Positions 16,020 through 25,045 of a stretch of DNA of 47,959 nucleotides are shown here, piece by piece. This DNA is from Archaeoglobales archaeon (GTDB taxonomy: Archaea; Halobacteriota; Archaeoglobi; Archaeoglobales; Archaeoglobaceae). The position numbers and the translations under genes are program-made. The notes beneath the pieces were generated by a model, which had not been told where the DNA came from, did not search any database, and worked only from the letters and a program-made list of their open reading frames with translations. Every line of letters begins with the position of its first letter. Within the stretch, counting starts at the first letter, position 1. The DNA is taken from assembly GCA_030055595.1 (NCBI GenBank), contig JASFYH010000013.1, forward strand, positions 1 to 47,959. The letters run 5' to 3'.

Positions 16020-16778
16020 ATGAAGGCGAGTGTTCTTAATCTGAAAGGAGAAGTTGTGGAAGAGATCGAATTGCCTGAGGTCTTCAATGAGGAGTTTAGA
16101 CCAGATCTAATAAAGAAGGCGGTGCTTTCAATTCAATCTCATCGCAGACAGCCTTATGGACCAAATCCGTTAAGTGGTGTCAACTATGCATGGGAGAACT
16201 GGGGTCCAGGGCATGGATATGCAAGAGTTCCGAGATGGAAACTCGGTTTAAGGTCTGTGGTAGTTCCTCAGGCAGTTGGAGGCAGAGAAGCTCATCCTCC
16301 AAAGGTTCAGAAGAAATGGGAAGAAAAGATCAACAAAAAGGAGATGAGAAAAGCTCTTCGCTCAGCTATTTCCGCTACTGCCATTGAAGAACTTGTCCGC
16401 TCAAGAAACCATGTTTTCGAGGGAAAATTGCCCAAGGTTGTTGTTGACGATTTTGAAGCGTTAACCAAAACAAAAGATGTGGTTGCGGTTCTCAAGGCGA
16501 TTGGTGTATACAGCGATTTAGAGAGAGCAAAGGAGAGAAAGAGACAAAGATCAGGAGTAGGAAAGATGCGTGGCAGGAGATACGTGGCAAAGAAGAGTGT
16601 GCTGATCGTGGTTGGCGAGAACAAAGGGATCATGAATTCTGCAAAAAGCCTGCCTGGAGTTGACGTTGTGCTTGCCAAGGATCTGAATGTTGAAATGCTC
16701 GCTCCTGGTTGTCATGCGGGAAGACTTGTTGTCTGGACTAAATCCGCATTAAAAGCGGTGGGTGAGAGGTTATGCTGA
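16020..16778 (+). CDS. rpl4: 50S ribosomal protein L4
   Basis: Archaeal uL4 (L4/L1e type), 252 residues, lining the exit tunnel. The tunnel loop with RRQPYGPNPLSG and RVPRWKLG is visible. The start at ATG 16020 is chosen because GGGGAAGTGAT precedes it and because upstream in-frame codons lie inside L3. It overlaps L23 by seven bases. Confidence 0.96.
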   Translation: MKASVLNLKGEVVEEIELPEVFNEEFRPDLIKKAVLSIQSHRRQPYGPNPLSGVNYAWENWGPGHGYARVPRWKLGLRSVVVPQAVGGREAHPPKVQKKWEEKINKKEMRKALRSAISATAIEELVRSRNHVFEGKLPKVVVDDFEALTKTKDVVAVLKAIGVYSDLERAKERKRQRSGVGKMRGRRYVAKKSVLIVVGENKGIMNSAKSLPGVDVVLAKDLNVEMLAPGCHAGRLVVWTKSALKAVGERLC

Positions 16779-17017
16779 TCAAAAACTTCCTTGTAACAGA
16801 AAAATCGACAGTGGAACTTGAGAAGAATGTGATAACTGCGATCGTGAGTTTGAGTGCGGGGAAGGAGGACATAAAGAGAGAGATCGAAGAGCTCTTTGAT
16901 GTTGAAGTTGAAAGAATAAACACGCTCATAACTCCAAAGGGTGAAAAGAAAGCTTACATCAAGCTGAAGCCTGATTACTCCGCAGAGGAGATACTTTCAA
17001 AGCTTGGTGTGTTCTGA
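16772..17017 (+). CDS. rpl23: 50S ribosomal protein L23
   Basis: uL23, 81 residues, the short archaeal form, located at the tunnel exit where it docks SRP and the Sec translocon. VTEKSTVELEKN and the C-terminal KKAYIKLKPDYSAEEIL are typical. It starts inside the last codons of L4. Confidence 0.96.
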   Translation: MLIKNFLVTEKSTVELEKNVITAIVSLSAGKEDIKREIEELFDVEVERINTLITPKGEKKAYIKLKPDYSAEEILSKLGVF

Positions 17018-17026
17018 GGTGGTGAT

Positions 17027-17740
17027 ATGGGTAAACGCATAATTTCCCAGAATCGTGGAAAAGGATCTCCAACTTACATCGCTCCATCACACAGATATAA
17101 GGCACAGATAAGACATCTTCCTTTCAAAGCTGAAACGATTGCTGCAAAAGTAGTTGATATAGAGCATGACCCAGTCAGAAACGGACCCATTGCACTCGTT
17201 AGATTACCTGACGGCAATGAGAGATACGTTTTAGCAATCGAGGGTATTGGAACCGGTGACTGGATCTACGCTGGTGAATCGGTAGAAATAGTGCCCGGAA
17301 ATTCGACTTATCTCAAGAACGTTCCCGAAGGGACCCCGATCTGTAACATAGAAGCCAAACCCGGAGATCTTGGGAGGTTTGTTAAGGCAAGTGGTGCTTT
17401 TGCTTTGGTCTTATCAAGAGAAGAAGACAAGGTTCTTGTTCAGATGCCTTCTGGTAAGCTTAAATGGTTCCACCCGATGTGTAGAGCTACCATAGGCATC
17501 GTAGCGGGTGGAGGAAGGGTCGATAAACCATTCGTAAAAGCGGGGAAGAAGTTTTACAAGATGAGAAGCAAGGCGGGCAAATGGCCAAGGGTTCGTGGAG
17601 TTGCGATGTGCGCAGTTTATCATCCATTCGGTGGAGGAAAGCATCAGCATGTTGGAAGAGCAAAAACTGTGGGCAGAAACGCTCCTCCCGGGAGAAAGGT
17701 TGGGAGCATAGCTTCAAGAAGAACTGGAGCAAAGAGGTGA
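17027..17740 (+). CDS. rpl2: 50S ribosomal protein L2
   Basis: uL2, 237 residues, needed for subunit joining and peptidyl transfer. GKRIISQNRGKGSPTYIAP opens the protein, and the conserved VRGVAMCAVYHPFGGGKHQH loop near the end holds the universally conserved His region. Ribosome site GGTGGTGAT lies just upstream. Confidence 0.97.
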   Translation: MGKRIISQNRGKGSPTYIAPSHRYKAQIRHLPFKAETIAAKVVDIEHDPVRNGPIALVRLPDGNERYVLAIEGIGTGDWIYAGESVEIVPGNSTYLKNVPEGTPICNIEAKPGDLGRFVKASGAFALVLSREEDKVLVQMPSGKLKWFHPMCRATIGIVAGGGRVDKPFVKAGKKFYKMRSKAGKWPRVRGVAMCAVYHPFGGGKHQHVGRAKTVGRNAPPGRKVGSIASRRTGAKR

Positions 17741-17744
17741 TTGA

Positions 17745-18146
17745 ATGGCTTTAAAGAGCAAGGTTGTTAGGGCAAAAGAATTCGCATTCCGCGGTTACAC
17801 TTTCGATGAAATTCAAAAGATGCCATTAGAGGATTTCATGAAGCTGATCCCTTCGAGGGAGAGAAGAAAGCTTAAAAGAGGGCTAACAGAGCAAGAAGAA
17901 ATTTTGCTAAGGAAATTGAGAAAGAAAGGATCTGCAAGGACCCACTGCAGAGACATGGTTATAATTCCCGAAATGGTGGGCAAAGTTGTATTCATTCACA
18001 ACGGTAAAGATTTTGTTAGAGTTGAGATAAAGCCAGAGATGCTTGGACACAAGCTCGGAGAATTTGCTCAAACTAGAAGGTTTGAGAAGCACAGTGGTCC
18101 TGGAGTTGGTGCTACGAGAAGCAGTAAATTCGTTCCGCTGAAGTGA
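17745..18146 (+). CDS. rps19: 30S ribosomal protein S19
   Basis: uS19, 133 residues, in the small-subunit head. The archaeal N-terminal extension ([19 protein letters not shown]) precedes the core with [23 protein letters not shown] and the C-terminal [27 protein letters not shown] precedes the ATG. Confidence 0.97.
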   Translation: MALKSKVVRAKEFAFRGYTFDEIQKMPLEDFMKLIPSRERRKLKRGLTEQEEILLRKLRKKGSARTHCRDMVIIPEMVGKVVFIHNGKDFVRVEIKPEMLGHKLGEFAQTRRFEKHSGPGVGATRSSKFVPLK

Positions 18147-18151
18147 TGCGT

Positions 18152-18610
18152 ATGGCGAGGATTGGTTACTCCTACAAACCACAAGACGAAACGAGGGCGG
18201 TTAGAGCAATGGGTTATGAGATACCAATGAGCTTCAAGCATGCAATGGAGATCTGCAGGGCGATCAGGGGAAAGAAGGTGCCACAGGCGATCTCTTATCT
18301 CGAAGGCGTTGTAGATCTAAAGTTTCCAGTTCCGATGAAGACGCACAAGAAAAAGGTTGCACACAAAAACATTCCGGGCTGGTATGCGGGTAGGTATCCT
18401 CAGAAGACCGCAAAAGAAATTTTGAAGGTTCTGAAGAATCTCAAGGCAAATGCAGAATACAAGGGACTGAATTTGGATGAGCTTGTAATCGTTCATGCTC
18501 AAGCAAAGAAGGGTAGATCGATAGTTAGATACACTCCGAGAGCTTTTGGAAGGGCGGTTCCAAAGGTAAAACAGTTTACAACTGTTGAATTCGTGGCAGA
18601 GGTGAGATAA
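18152..18610 (+). CDS. rpl22: 50S ribosomal protein L22
   Basis: uL22, 152 residues, lining the exit tunnel. ARIGYSYKPQDETRAVRAMG is the archaeal start; the beta-hairpin region and GRSIVRYTPRAFGRA follow. ATG 18152 is preferred because GAAGTGAT sits four bases before it; in-frame GTG 18143 and ATG 18146 overlap the S19 stop and lack a spaced ribosome site. Confidence 0.95.
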   Translation: MARIGYSYKPQDETRAVRAMGYEIPMSFKHAMEICRAIRGKKVPQAISYLEGVVDLKFPVPMKTHKKKVAHKNIPGWYAGRYPQKTAKEILKVLKNLKANAEYKGLNLDELVIVHAQAKKGRSIVRYTPRAFGRAVPKVKQFTTVEFVAEVR

Positions 18611-19290
18611 TGGCGGTAGAAAGAAAATTTGTTCAAGATAAAGTCAGAAAAATGATGGTCAAGGAGTGGATCAAAGACGAGGTGAAGAGTGCAGGCTTTG
18701 GTGGAGTTGACATTCTCAGAACTCCGCTTGGAACTCAGGTAACTCTTTTTGTAGAGCGACCGGGAATTGTGATTGGAAAAGGAGGAAGAAGAATAAAAAC
18801 GATAACCGAAAAGCTAAAGGAATTCGGAATTGACAATCCTCAGGTTAGCGTTGATGAAGTCGAAAAGCCAGAGTTCAATGCCCAGTTAATGGCTTCTTTG
18901 CTTGCAAGAGCTCTTGAAAGAGGCTGGTATTTCCGCAGAGCGGGTTACAGGTTTCTATACAGGATCATGGAAGCGGGAGCCAAAGGCTGTGAGATCGAGA
19001 TCAGTGGAAAGCTCGTAAGTGAGAGAGCAAGGAAAGAAAAATTCCTTGCAGGAACGATTATTCACACCGGCGATCCGGCTTATACTGTTGTAAAGAAGGG
19101 ATTTGATGTTGCGGTGAAGAAGTTGGGAGTTCTTGGAGTTAGTGTTCGCATAATTCCGCCCGATGTTCAACTTCCAGATGAATTCGAGATAAGAGGTGTT
19201 GAAAATGAAAATGAGGGAAATAAGGGAGATGAGCAAAGAGGAGATGGAGAAAAAGCTGAAGGAACTGGAAATCGAGTTGCTGAAGCTTAG
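18610..19290 (+). CDS. rps3: 30S ribosomal protein S3
   Basis: uS3, 226 residues, at the mRNA entry site. The KH domain has GIVIGKGGRRIKTI; the C-terminal domain ends near DEFEIRGV. The last 28 residues (ENENEGNKGDEQRG onward) are read from the same DNA as the first codons of L29 in another frame, an 86-base overlap. The tail is low in complexity and may not be under strong constraint. Confidence 0.95.
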   Translation: MAVERKFVQDKVRKMMVKEWIKDEVKSAGFGGVDILRTPLGTQVTLFVERPGIVIGKGGRRIKTITEKLKEFGIDNPQVSVDEVEKPEFNAQLMASLLARALERGWYFRRAGYRFLYRIMEAGAKGCEIEISGKLVSERARKEKFLAGTIIHTGDPAYTVVKKGFDVAVKKLGVLGVSVRIIPPDVQLPDEFEIRGVENENEGNKGDEQRGDGEKAEGTGNRVAEA

Positions 19291-19387
19291 AACTCTCGTA
19301 AGAAGCGGAGGAGCAATTAAGAATCCCGGAAGAATAAGACAGATAAGGAGGGACATTGCGAGGTTAAAGATGCTATGCGGGAAGTGA
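19205..19387 (+). CDS. rpl29: 50S ribosomal protein L29
   Basis: uL29, 60 residues, a two-helix protein at the tunnel exit. MSKEEMEKKLKELEIELLKLR and KNPGRIRQIRRDIARLKML are typical. ATG 19205 is chosen because GAGGTG ends six bases before it. Nearly half of the gene lies inside the S3 frame. It overlaps the RNase P gene by 13 bases. Confidence 0.93.
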   Translation: MKMREIREMSKEEMEKKLKELEIELLKLRTLVRSGGAIKNPGRIRQIRRDIARLKMLCGK

Positions 19388-19680
19388 GGCTTGCTGAGTT
19401 AATTGCGAGAGACTGGATCGGTTTGGAAGTTGAAGTTATTGGAAGTCCTAATGAGTGTGAGGTTGGCATTAAAGGAGATGTAGTTGATGAAAGTGAAAAA
19501 ACCTTCAAGATCATGACTGAAAAAGGTTTAAAAGTCGTAGCAAAGAAAGGGAGAAGCTTTAGAGTGTGGTATGGAGAAAGAGTAGTAGACGTTGAAGGTG
19601 ATTTGACCGCCTTTAAGCCAGAGGAGAGAATAACAAAAGGTTTGAAGCTCATAAGAAGGTCAAAGGGGGTAGTGGTATGA
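19375..19680 (+). CDS. rnp1: RNase P protein component 1 (Rpp29/Pop4)
   Basis: 101 residues. Archaeal Rpp29, a Sm-like barrel that with Rpp21 supports the RNase P ribozyme in tRNA 5' maturation. The IGLEVEVIGSPNECEVGIKGDVVDESEKTF core is characteristic, split here by barrel strands. Its position between L29 and S17 is the usual archaeal one. I see no eIF1 (SUI1) gene between L29 and this gene, where many archaea have one. Confidence 0.93.
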   Translation: MREVRLAELIARDWIGLEVEVIGSPNECEVGIKGDVVDESEKTFKIMTEKGLKVVAKKGRSFRVWYGERVVDVEGDLTAFKPEERITKGLKLIRRSKGVVV

Positions 19681-19994
19681 GAAATATAGGAATAGAGGTT
19701 AAACCGCCAGAAGGAGTGTGCAACGATGAAAGATGCCCATTTCATGGAACATTGTCGATAAGAGGGCAAGTATTAAGTGGTAGAGTTCTGAGAGTCTATG
19801 GAAAAACCGCGGTTATCGAAAGAGAGCTCATTAAATTCGTTCCGAAGTATGAGAGATATATGAGAAAGCGTTCAAGAATTCACGCTCATAATCCAGACTG
19901 CATTAGAGCCAAGCCTGGTGACGTGGTTAGAATTGCAGAGTGCAGACCCATAAGCAAGACTAAGAGTTTTGTGATTATTGAGGTGGTCAAATGA
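19677..19994 (+). CDS. rps17: 30S ribosomal protein S17
   Basis: uS17, 105 residues, an OB-fold primary 16S rRNA binder. [18 protein letters not shown] and the [11 protein letters not shown] segment of archaeal members are visible. ATGA overlap with the RNase P subunit upstream and L14 downstream. Confidence 0.96.
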   Translation: MRNIGIEVKPPEGVCNDERCPFHGTLSIRGQVLSGRVLRVYGKTAVIERELIKFVPKYERYMRKRSRIHAHNPDCIRAKPGDVVRIAECRPISKTKSFVIIEVVK

Positions 19995-20389
19995 AGGCTT
20001 TAAAGGCTAAAATTCCGAGAGCCTTGCCCACGGGTGCGATGCTCGTTTGCGCAGACAATAGCGGTGCAAGGGAGGTTCAGATCATTTCGGTGATTGGCTA
20101 TAAAGGTGTAAGGCGAAGGTATCCTGCAGCTGGTATTGGAGATATGGTCGTAGTAAGCGTTAAAAAAGGATTGCCAGAGATAAGGAAGCAGGTGCACTAT
20201 GCGGTCATAATAAGGCAGAGAAAGGAGTTCAGAAGACCGAATGGGGACAGAATAAAATTTGAAGACAATGCAGCGGTTCTTGTTAACGAGAAAGGGGAGC
20301 CAAAGGGCACGGAGATTAGAGGTCCTGTTGCAAGGGAAGCGGCTGAGAGATTTGCGAAGATTGCGACAATTGCAACTACAATAGTGTGA
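19991..20389 (+). CDS. rpl14: 50S ribosomal protein L14
   Basis: uL14, 132 residues, which binds 23S rRNA at the subunit interface. [21 protein letters not shown] and [12 protein letters not shown] are the family signatures. The ATG overlaps the S17 stop. Confidence 0.97.
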   Translation: MKALKAKIPRALPTGAMLVCADNSGAREVQIISVIGYKGVRRRYPAAGIGDMVVVSVKKGLPEIRKQVHYAVIIRQRKEFRRPNGDRIKFEDNAAVLVNEKGEPKGTEIRGPVAREAAERFAKIATIATTIV

Positions 20390-20394
20390 TGGTT

Positions 20395-20739
20395 ATGCAG
20401 GCGAGAAAGCAGAGAAGATGGCTTTACAAAACTTCAAAGCTCCATGAAAAGCACAAGTTACTCCATGCCACTCTTTCGGACGAGCTAAGAGAGAAATATA
20501 AGAGAAGATCCGCAAGAGTTTGTAAAGGAGACAAAGTGCGTGTTATGCGTGGAGATTTCGCTGGGCATGAAGGGAAAGTGCTTGAAGTAGACATGAAAAA
20601 CTGCAGAATAACGATCGAAGGGGTTACGACGACCAAGGTTAATGGCACAGAAGTCGCTGTGCCAGTTCATCCTTCAAATGTAATGATCATAAGCTTTGGA
20701 GAAGTTGATGAGATAAGGAGAAAGGCTTTGGAGAGGTGA
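20395..20739 (+). CDS. rpl24: 50S ribosomal protein L24
   Basis: uL24, 114 residues, an assembly initiator. A basic archaeal N-terminus (ARKQRRWLYKTSKLHEKHK) is followed by a KOW motif (GDKVRVMRGDFAGHEGKV). ATG 20395 lies behind GTGATGG; in-frame GTG 20386 and ATG 20389 overlap the L14 stop. Confidence 0.95.
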   Translation: MQARKQRRWLYKTSKLHEKHKLLHATLSDELREKYKRRSARVCKGDKVRVMRGDFAGHEGKVLEVDMKNCRITIEGVTTTKVNGTEVAVPVHPSNVMIISFGEVDEIRRKALER

Positions 20740-20743
20740 TACA

Positions 20744-21442
20744 ATGCATCAGAAAAGACTTTCAGCACCTAAAACATACAAAGTTCCGAGAAAAGCTGGG
20801 AAGTGGGTGATAAAGCCCTCTCCCGGACCGCATGATAAAACTGCAATTCCGCTTGCGGTAGTTCTTAGGGACCTATTGCAGATTGCGGACACTGCAAGAG
20901 AAGCTCGTAAGATAATTTCTGCTGGAGAAGTGCTCGTGGATGGTGTTGTCAGAAGGGACTACAAATTCCCTGCCGGACTTTTTGATGTGGTGAGGATCCC
21001 AAAGCTTGACAAAAGCTACAGAGTTCTTTTCGATGAAAAAGGTCGATTCGTTTTGAAAGAAATAGAAGATGATGATAAGAAACTCTTCAGGGTAGAAGGC
21101 AAAACGATCGTTAAAGGTGGAAAAGTCCAGCTAAATCTTTTTGACGGCTCCAACATTTTAGCGACGAATGAATACAAAACAAAGGACAGTGTGCTTCTTA
21201 AGATCCCTGAAAAGCAGATTCTTGATCACCTAAAGTTCGAAGAGGGGGCACTGATCATGATCGTTGGTGGAACTCACGCGGGAGAGATTGGGAAAGTAAA
21301 GGGATACAAAGTTGTGAAGGGTTCTGGTTCGAACCTTGTAACTGTAGAGACTACAAGAGGAGAAATAACGACGGTTCAAGACTATGTCTTCGTAGTTGGA
21401 AAGAAGGGTAGCGACAAACCTGTGATTGATTTAGGGGTGTAA
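20744..21442 (+). CDS. rps4e: 30S ribosomal protein S4e
   Basis: eS4, 232 residues, archaeal/eukaryotic only. The S4 RNA-binding fold (about residues 40-100, KIISAGEVLVDGVVRRDYKF) precedes a KOW-like segment with GGTHAGEIGKVKGYKV. Placed between L24 and L5 as usual in archaea. AGGTGAT precedes ATG 20744. Confidence 0.97.
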   Translation: MHQKRLSAPKTYKVPRKAGKWVIKPSPGPHDKTAIPLAVVLRDLLQIADTAREARKIISAGEVLVDGVVRRDYKFPAGLFDVVRIPKLDKSYRVLFDEKGRFVLKEIEDDDKKLFRVEGKTIVKGGKVQLNLFDGSNILATNEYKTKDSVLLKIPEKQILDHLKFEEGALIMIVGGTHAGEIGKVKGYKVVKGSGSNLVTVETTRGEITTVQDYVFVVGKKGSDKPVIDLGV

Positions 21443-21444
21443 AT

Positions 21445-21963
21445 ATGTTGGAAGTGAAAAAAGAGAACCCCATGAGAGAAATACTCCTCGATAAGGTCGT
21501 TATAAATCTGGGGATTGGAGAGAGTGGAGAAAAGCTTCAGAGAGCGGGAAAGATGCTTTCAGCTCTAGTCTCCCAGAAACCGGCAACTACGATCGCAAGA
21601 AAGACAATAAAGAACTTTGGAATAAGGAAGAAAGAAACAATTGGGCTGAAAGTGACTTTGCGGGGAGAAAAGGCTATGGAATTTCTCCAAAAAGCTCTGC
21701 AAGTAAAGGAAATGAAATTAAACAGAAGGTCGATAAATGCGGGTAACTTCTCATTTGGAATTGCAGAACATATAGATCTTCCGGGTGTGGAATACGATCC
21801 AGATATAGGAGTTTTTGGAATGGATGTTTGTGTAATCCTCAGGAGAAGGGGATATAGAGTTTCTGATCGGAGAATAAGAAATAGTAAGGTGGGTAGCTCT
21901 CATAGAATCACAAAAGAGGAAACAATTGGTTGGCTTGAAAACTTAGGGGTGGTGGTAGAATGA
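21445..21963 (+). CDS. rpl5: 50S ribosomal protein L5
   Basis: uL5, 172 residues, which binds 5S rRNA in the central protuberance. [24 protein letters not shown] and [16 protein letters not shown] are typical. It overlaps the S14 start by four bases. Confidence 0.97.
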   Translation: MLEVKKENPMREILLDKVVINLGIGESGEKLQRAGKMLSALVSQKPATTIARKTIKNFGIRKKETIGLKVTLRGEKAMEFLQKALQVKEMKLNRRSINAGNFSFGIAEHIDLPGVEYDPDIGVFGMDVCVILRRRGYRVSDRRIRNSKVGSSHRITKEETIGWLENLGVVVE

Positions 21964-22115
21964 GCAAGACAAGGACAAAGAAATACGGGCGAGGAGCGAA
22001 TTTTTGCAAGAGGTGTGGCAGAAAGAGAGGTCTTGTGAGAAAATACGGCATATTTCTCTGCAGACAGTGCTTCAGAGAGACAGCGATGGAGCTTGGATTT
22101 AAGAAATATTGGTGA
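21960..22115 (+). CDS. rps14: 30S ribosomal protein S14 (zinc form)
   Basis: uS14 of 51 residues, too short to stand out in a simple ORF scan. [20 protein letters not shown] opens the protein. Zinc ligands are Cys16/Cys19 and Cys34/Cys37 (CKRC and CRQC). It sits in the canonical L5-S14-S8 order, with ATGA overlap to L5 and the S8 start six bases after its stop. Confidence 0.96.
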   Translation: MSKTRTKKYGRGANFCKRCGRKRGLVRKYGIFLCRQCFRETAMELGFKKYW

Positions 22116-22120
22116 TGGTT

Positions 22121-22510
22121 ATGGCAATTGACACGCTTTCTGGTGCTATGATTGCGATAAAAAATGCAGAAATGGTTGGAAAAAGGATCTGCGAGATTAG
22201 ACCTGCTTCAAAGCTAGTAAGTAATGTTTTAAAGGTTCTAAAGAATCACGGATATATAAAGAGCTTCGAATTCGTAAAAGAGAACGTTGGCGGAAAGTTT
22301 GTTGTAGAGCTGACAGGAAACATAAACAACTGTGGAGCGATAAGACCAAGATTCTCTTCGAAAGCTACGGAGTATGAGTTCTATGAGCGGAGATTTCTGC
22401 CAGCGAGGGGCTTTGGAATCCTAATAGTTTCAACTACAAAGGGTATTATGAGTCAGAGAGAAGCGATAGAGCTCGGTTTGGGGGGTGTTCTACTTGCTTA
22501 CGTCTACTGA
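22121..22510 (+). CDS. rps8: 30S ribosomal protein S8
   Basis: uS8, 129 residues, which binds the 16S rRNA central domain. DTLSGAMIAIKNAEMVGK and the C-terminal STTKGIMSQREAIELGLGG are typical. ATG 22121 follows GGTGAT at good spacing; ATG 22115 overlaps the S14 stop. Confidence 0.96.
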   Translation: MAIDTLSGAMIAIKNAEMVGKRICEIRPASKLVSNVLKVLKNHGYIKSFEFVKENVGGKFVVELTGNINNCGAIRPRFSSKATEYEFYERRFLPARGFGILIVSTTKGIMSQREAIELGLGGVLLAYVY

Positions 22511-23045
22511 ATATTCCACCATTGTCAAGATCCCGGAAGGAGTAGAAGTGGCGATAGAAGGCGATCCGATCGCCGGTTATAAATTGATAGCCAAGGGACC
22601 CTTAGGAGAGAATACATTGCTCCTTAAGTTCAGAGATGTTTTCATCGAAAGATCCGGGGATGGGATTAGGGTATATACCCCAGTAGCGAAGGCAAAGTAT
22701 AAGGCGGTAGTTGGAACTTATACCGCTCATATTAATAATCTGATCAAAGGCGTTAAAGAGGGTTTTGAGTATAAGCTCAAGGTCTTTTACGCTCACTTCC
22801 CTGTAAAGCTTAGGGTTTCGGGTAATGAAGTGATCATCGAGAATTTTCTTGGAGAAACAACACCAAGGAAGGCGAAGATCGTTGGAAGAGCTAAGGTGGA
22901 GATAAAAGGGCAGGAGATCACAGTGAAAGGAGTAGACATAGAAGAATGTGGGCAAACTGCAGCAAATCTTGAAAGGGCAACGAAGATTAGAGATAAGGAT
23001 CGCAGAGTGTTTCAGGATGGGATCTATATTGTGAAAAAGCCATAG
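22494..23045 (+). CDS. rpl6: 50S ribosomal protein L6, TTG start
   Basis: uL6, about 183 residues, with two repeated folds. VKIPEGVEVAIEGD and the C-terminal GVDIEECGQTAANLERATKIRDKDRRVFQDGIYIV pattern (read in two stretches) identify it. No ATG exists near the start. TTG 22494 lies six bases after GGGGTG, which makes it better than GTG 22485. The start lies inside S8. Confidence 0.92.
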   Translation: MLTSTEYSTIVKIPEGVEVAIEGDPIAGYKLIAKGPLGENTLLLKFRDVFIERSGDGIRVYTPVAKAKYKAVVGTYTAHINNLIKGVKEGFEYKLKVFYAHFPVKLRVSGNEVIIENFLGETTPRKAKIVGRAKVEIKGQEITVKGVDIEECGQTAANLERATKIRDKDRRVFQDGIYIVKKP

Positions 23046-23054
23046 GTGATCGAA

Positions 23055-23438
23055 ATGAGGGCACTTCTCAGACTTAGAAAGAGGTTGAAGTCGAGAAAAC
23101 CAGAATTTAAGAGATATTGCTGGGATCGAAAGCTGAAGCTTAGGAGAAAAAGCTGGAGAAAGCCTCGTGGTTTGGATAATGCAATGAGAATCGAATATGG
23201 TGGAAAGTGGTCTGGAAAGAAGAGGGTGAAGGTTGGCTTTAAGAGTCCATTAGCGGTTCGCGGTCTTCATCCAAGTGGCTATGAAGATGTTTTAGTTTAC
23301 AACCTCAAGGATCTTGAAAAACTCAATCCTCAGAGACAGGCAATAAGGATCGCGAGCTGTGTTGGACTTAGAAAAAGGCTCGAAATCGAGAAGAGGGCGA
23401 ATGAAATGGGATTAAAGATCTTGAATCCTTCAAGGTGA
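23055..23438 (+). CDS. rpl32e: 50S ribosomal protein L32e
   Basis: eL32, 127 residues, absent from bacteria. KRYCWDRKLKLRRKSWRKPRG and GFKSPLAVRGLHPSGYEDVLV are typical. ATG 23055 follows AGGTGAT; the GTG at 23046 belongs to that ribosome site. Confidence 0.96.
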   Translation: MRALLRLRKRLKSRKPEFKRYCWDRKLKLRRKSWRKPRGLDNAMRIEYGGKWSGKKRVKVGFKSPLAVRGLHPSGYEDVLVYNLKDLEKLNPQRQAIRIASCVGLRKRLEIEKRANEMGLKILNPSR

Positions 23439-23442
23439 TCTT

Positions 23443-23883
23443 ATGGACTTGAGAATTCAAAGAAGACTTGCTGCGGAATTGTTGACATGTGGGCAGAACA
23501 GGGTTTGGTTTGATCCTGAGGCACTCGACGAGATCTCCACCGCTTCGACAAAGCAAGATCTAAGGGAATTGATTGAAAAAGGCTTAATAAAGAAAAAAGC
23601 TGTGAAGGGCGTTTGTAGAGCAAGGATAAATCAAATGAGGCTGAAGAAGAGAAAGGGAAGAAGATCTGGGCATGGAAGCAGAAAAGGCAAAAAAACCGCG
23701 AGAATGCCTAGAAAAAGACTGTGGGTTATCAGGATCAGGGCGATAAGGAGAAGATTAAGGGAGCTAAAGACAAGTGGTCAGATTGACACCAGAACTTACA
23801 GAATGCTATACAGGAAGGCGAAAGGGGGAGAATTCAGGAGCGTTGCTCATCTTAATGCGTTTATTGAGGAAATAAAAAGGTGA
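23443..23883 (+). CDS. rpl19e: 50S ribosomal protein L19e
   Basis: eL19, 146 residues, archaeal/eukaryotic. [23 protein letters not shown] opens the globular part; the basic helix with [18 protein letters not shown] follows. GGTGATCTT precedes the ATG. Confidence 0.96.
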   Translation: MDLRIQRRLAAELLTCGQNRVWFDPEALDEISTASTKQDLRELIEKGLIKKKAVKGVCRARINQMRLKKRKGRRSGHGSRKGKKTARMPRKRLWVIRIRAIRRRLRELKTSGQIDTRTYRMLYRKAKGGEFRSVAHLNAFIEEIKR

Positions 23884-23887
23884 TCGT

Positions 23888-24451
23888 ATGGCTAAAGGAG
23901 CGAGATACAAGCTTCCAAACAGAAGGAGAAGAGAGGGTTATACTAACTATAGGAGAAGACTGAAGCTACTTCTATCTAAGAAAACGAGATTTGTTGTCAG
24001 GATAACGAATCAGAGAGTTTTAGTTCAGTTGGTGAGCTATAGTCCCGGGGGAGACAGAGTTTTGGTTTCCGTGAGTTCTGAAAAGCTTAGAGAATACGGC
24101 TGGAAAGGCGATTTGAATAATACTCCTGCAGCATATTTAACAGGATTGCTTGCTGGAAAAGAGGCTCTAAAGTCTGGGATCAAGGAGGCTATTCTTGATA
24201 TAGGCTTGAAGTCACCAGTTAAAGGATCAAGGGTTTTTGCGGTTCTAAAGGGTGCTGTGGATGCGGGTATGGAAATTCCACACAATGAAGAAGTTTTGCC
24301 TGACGATTCAAGGATCCTTGGAGAGCATATTTCGAAGTTTTATGAAATGAATCCCGCTAAATTTGGAGAGTATGAGAGAAGAGGATTGAAACCCTCTGAT
24401 CTACCTTCTCATGTTGAAGAAGTTAAGAGTAAGATCATGGTGATAGGATGA
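23888..24451 (+). CDS. rpl18: 50S ribosomal protein L18
   Basis: uL18, 187 residues, a 5S rRNA binder of the longer archaeal/eukaryotic (L5-type) form. The [28 protein letters not shown] region and the [13 protein letters not shown] segment are seen. AGGTGAT precedes ATG 23888. It overlaps S5 by four bases. Confidence 0.96.
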   Translation: MAKGARYKLPNRRRREGYTNYRRRLKLLLSKKTRFVVRITNQRVLVQLVSYSPGGDRVLVSVSSEKLREYGWKGDLNNTPAAYLTGLLAGKEALKSGIKEAILDIGLKSPVKGSRVFAVLKGAVDAGMEIPHNEEVLPDDSRILGEHISKFYEMNPAKFGEYERRGLKPSDLPSHVEEVKSKIMVIG

Positions 24452-25041
24452 GCGAGTGGATCCCGAAAACGAGACTTGGAAAACTGGTTGCGGAAGGGAA
24501 AATAAAGACAATGGAGGACGCTCTGTCGAGTGGATTGCCGATAAAGGAACCAGAAATCGTCGATGTTCTCCTCCCAGAGCTTGAGGAAGACATACTCGAG
24601 ATCTCGATGGTTCAGAGGGTCACGGATAGCGGAAGGAGGACGAAGTTTAGGGTAACCGCAGTAGTTGGCAATAGAAATGGATACATTGGCATAGGCATGG
24701 GTAAAGCCTCGCAAGTTGCCCCAGCGATCCAAAAAGCAATAGAGAATGCGAAAATAAACATTTTCGGCGTGATGAGAGGCTGTGGCTCATGGGAGTGTGG
24801 CTGTGGTTCCGCTCATTCAGTTCCATTCAGAGTCTCGGGCGAATGTGGTAGTGTTAAAGTCACTCTAATTCCTGGACCAAAGGGGCTTGGAATAGTTGCT
24901 GCTGATACCGCAAAGAGGATCATAGAGCTGGCGGGTGTCAAGGACGTTTGGACTATAACTTCTGGAGAAACGAGGACGACTTTAAACTTTGCCTTGGCAA
25001 CTTTCGATGCCCTTAGAAGGACATTTTTCATTAAGAGGTGA
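24448..25041 (+). CDS. rps5: 30S ribosomal protein S5
   Basis: uS5, 197 residues, involved in decoding fidelity. The dsRNA-binding-like domain has [25 protein letters not shown]; the C-terminal domain has [23 protein letters not shown]. An archaeal [14 protein letters not shown] loop is present. Confidence 0.97.
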   Translation: MSEWIPKTRLGKLVAEGKIKTMEDALSSGLPIKEPEIVDVLLPELEEDILEISMVQRVTDSGRRTKFRVTAVVGNRNGYIGIGMGKASQVAPAIQKAIENAKINIFGVMRGCGSWECGCGSAHSVPFRVSGECGSVKVTLIPGPKGLGIVAADTAKRIIELAGVKDVWTITSGETRTTLNFALATFDALRRTFFIKR

Positions 25042-25045
25042 GATC

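Noticed and set aside
24989-25045. Upstream extension of L30 from an in-frame start within S5
   Set aside because: ATG 25046 has a clear GAGGTGAG site and matches the family start.
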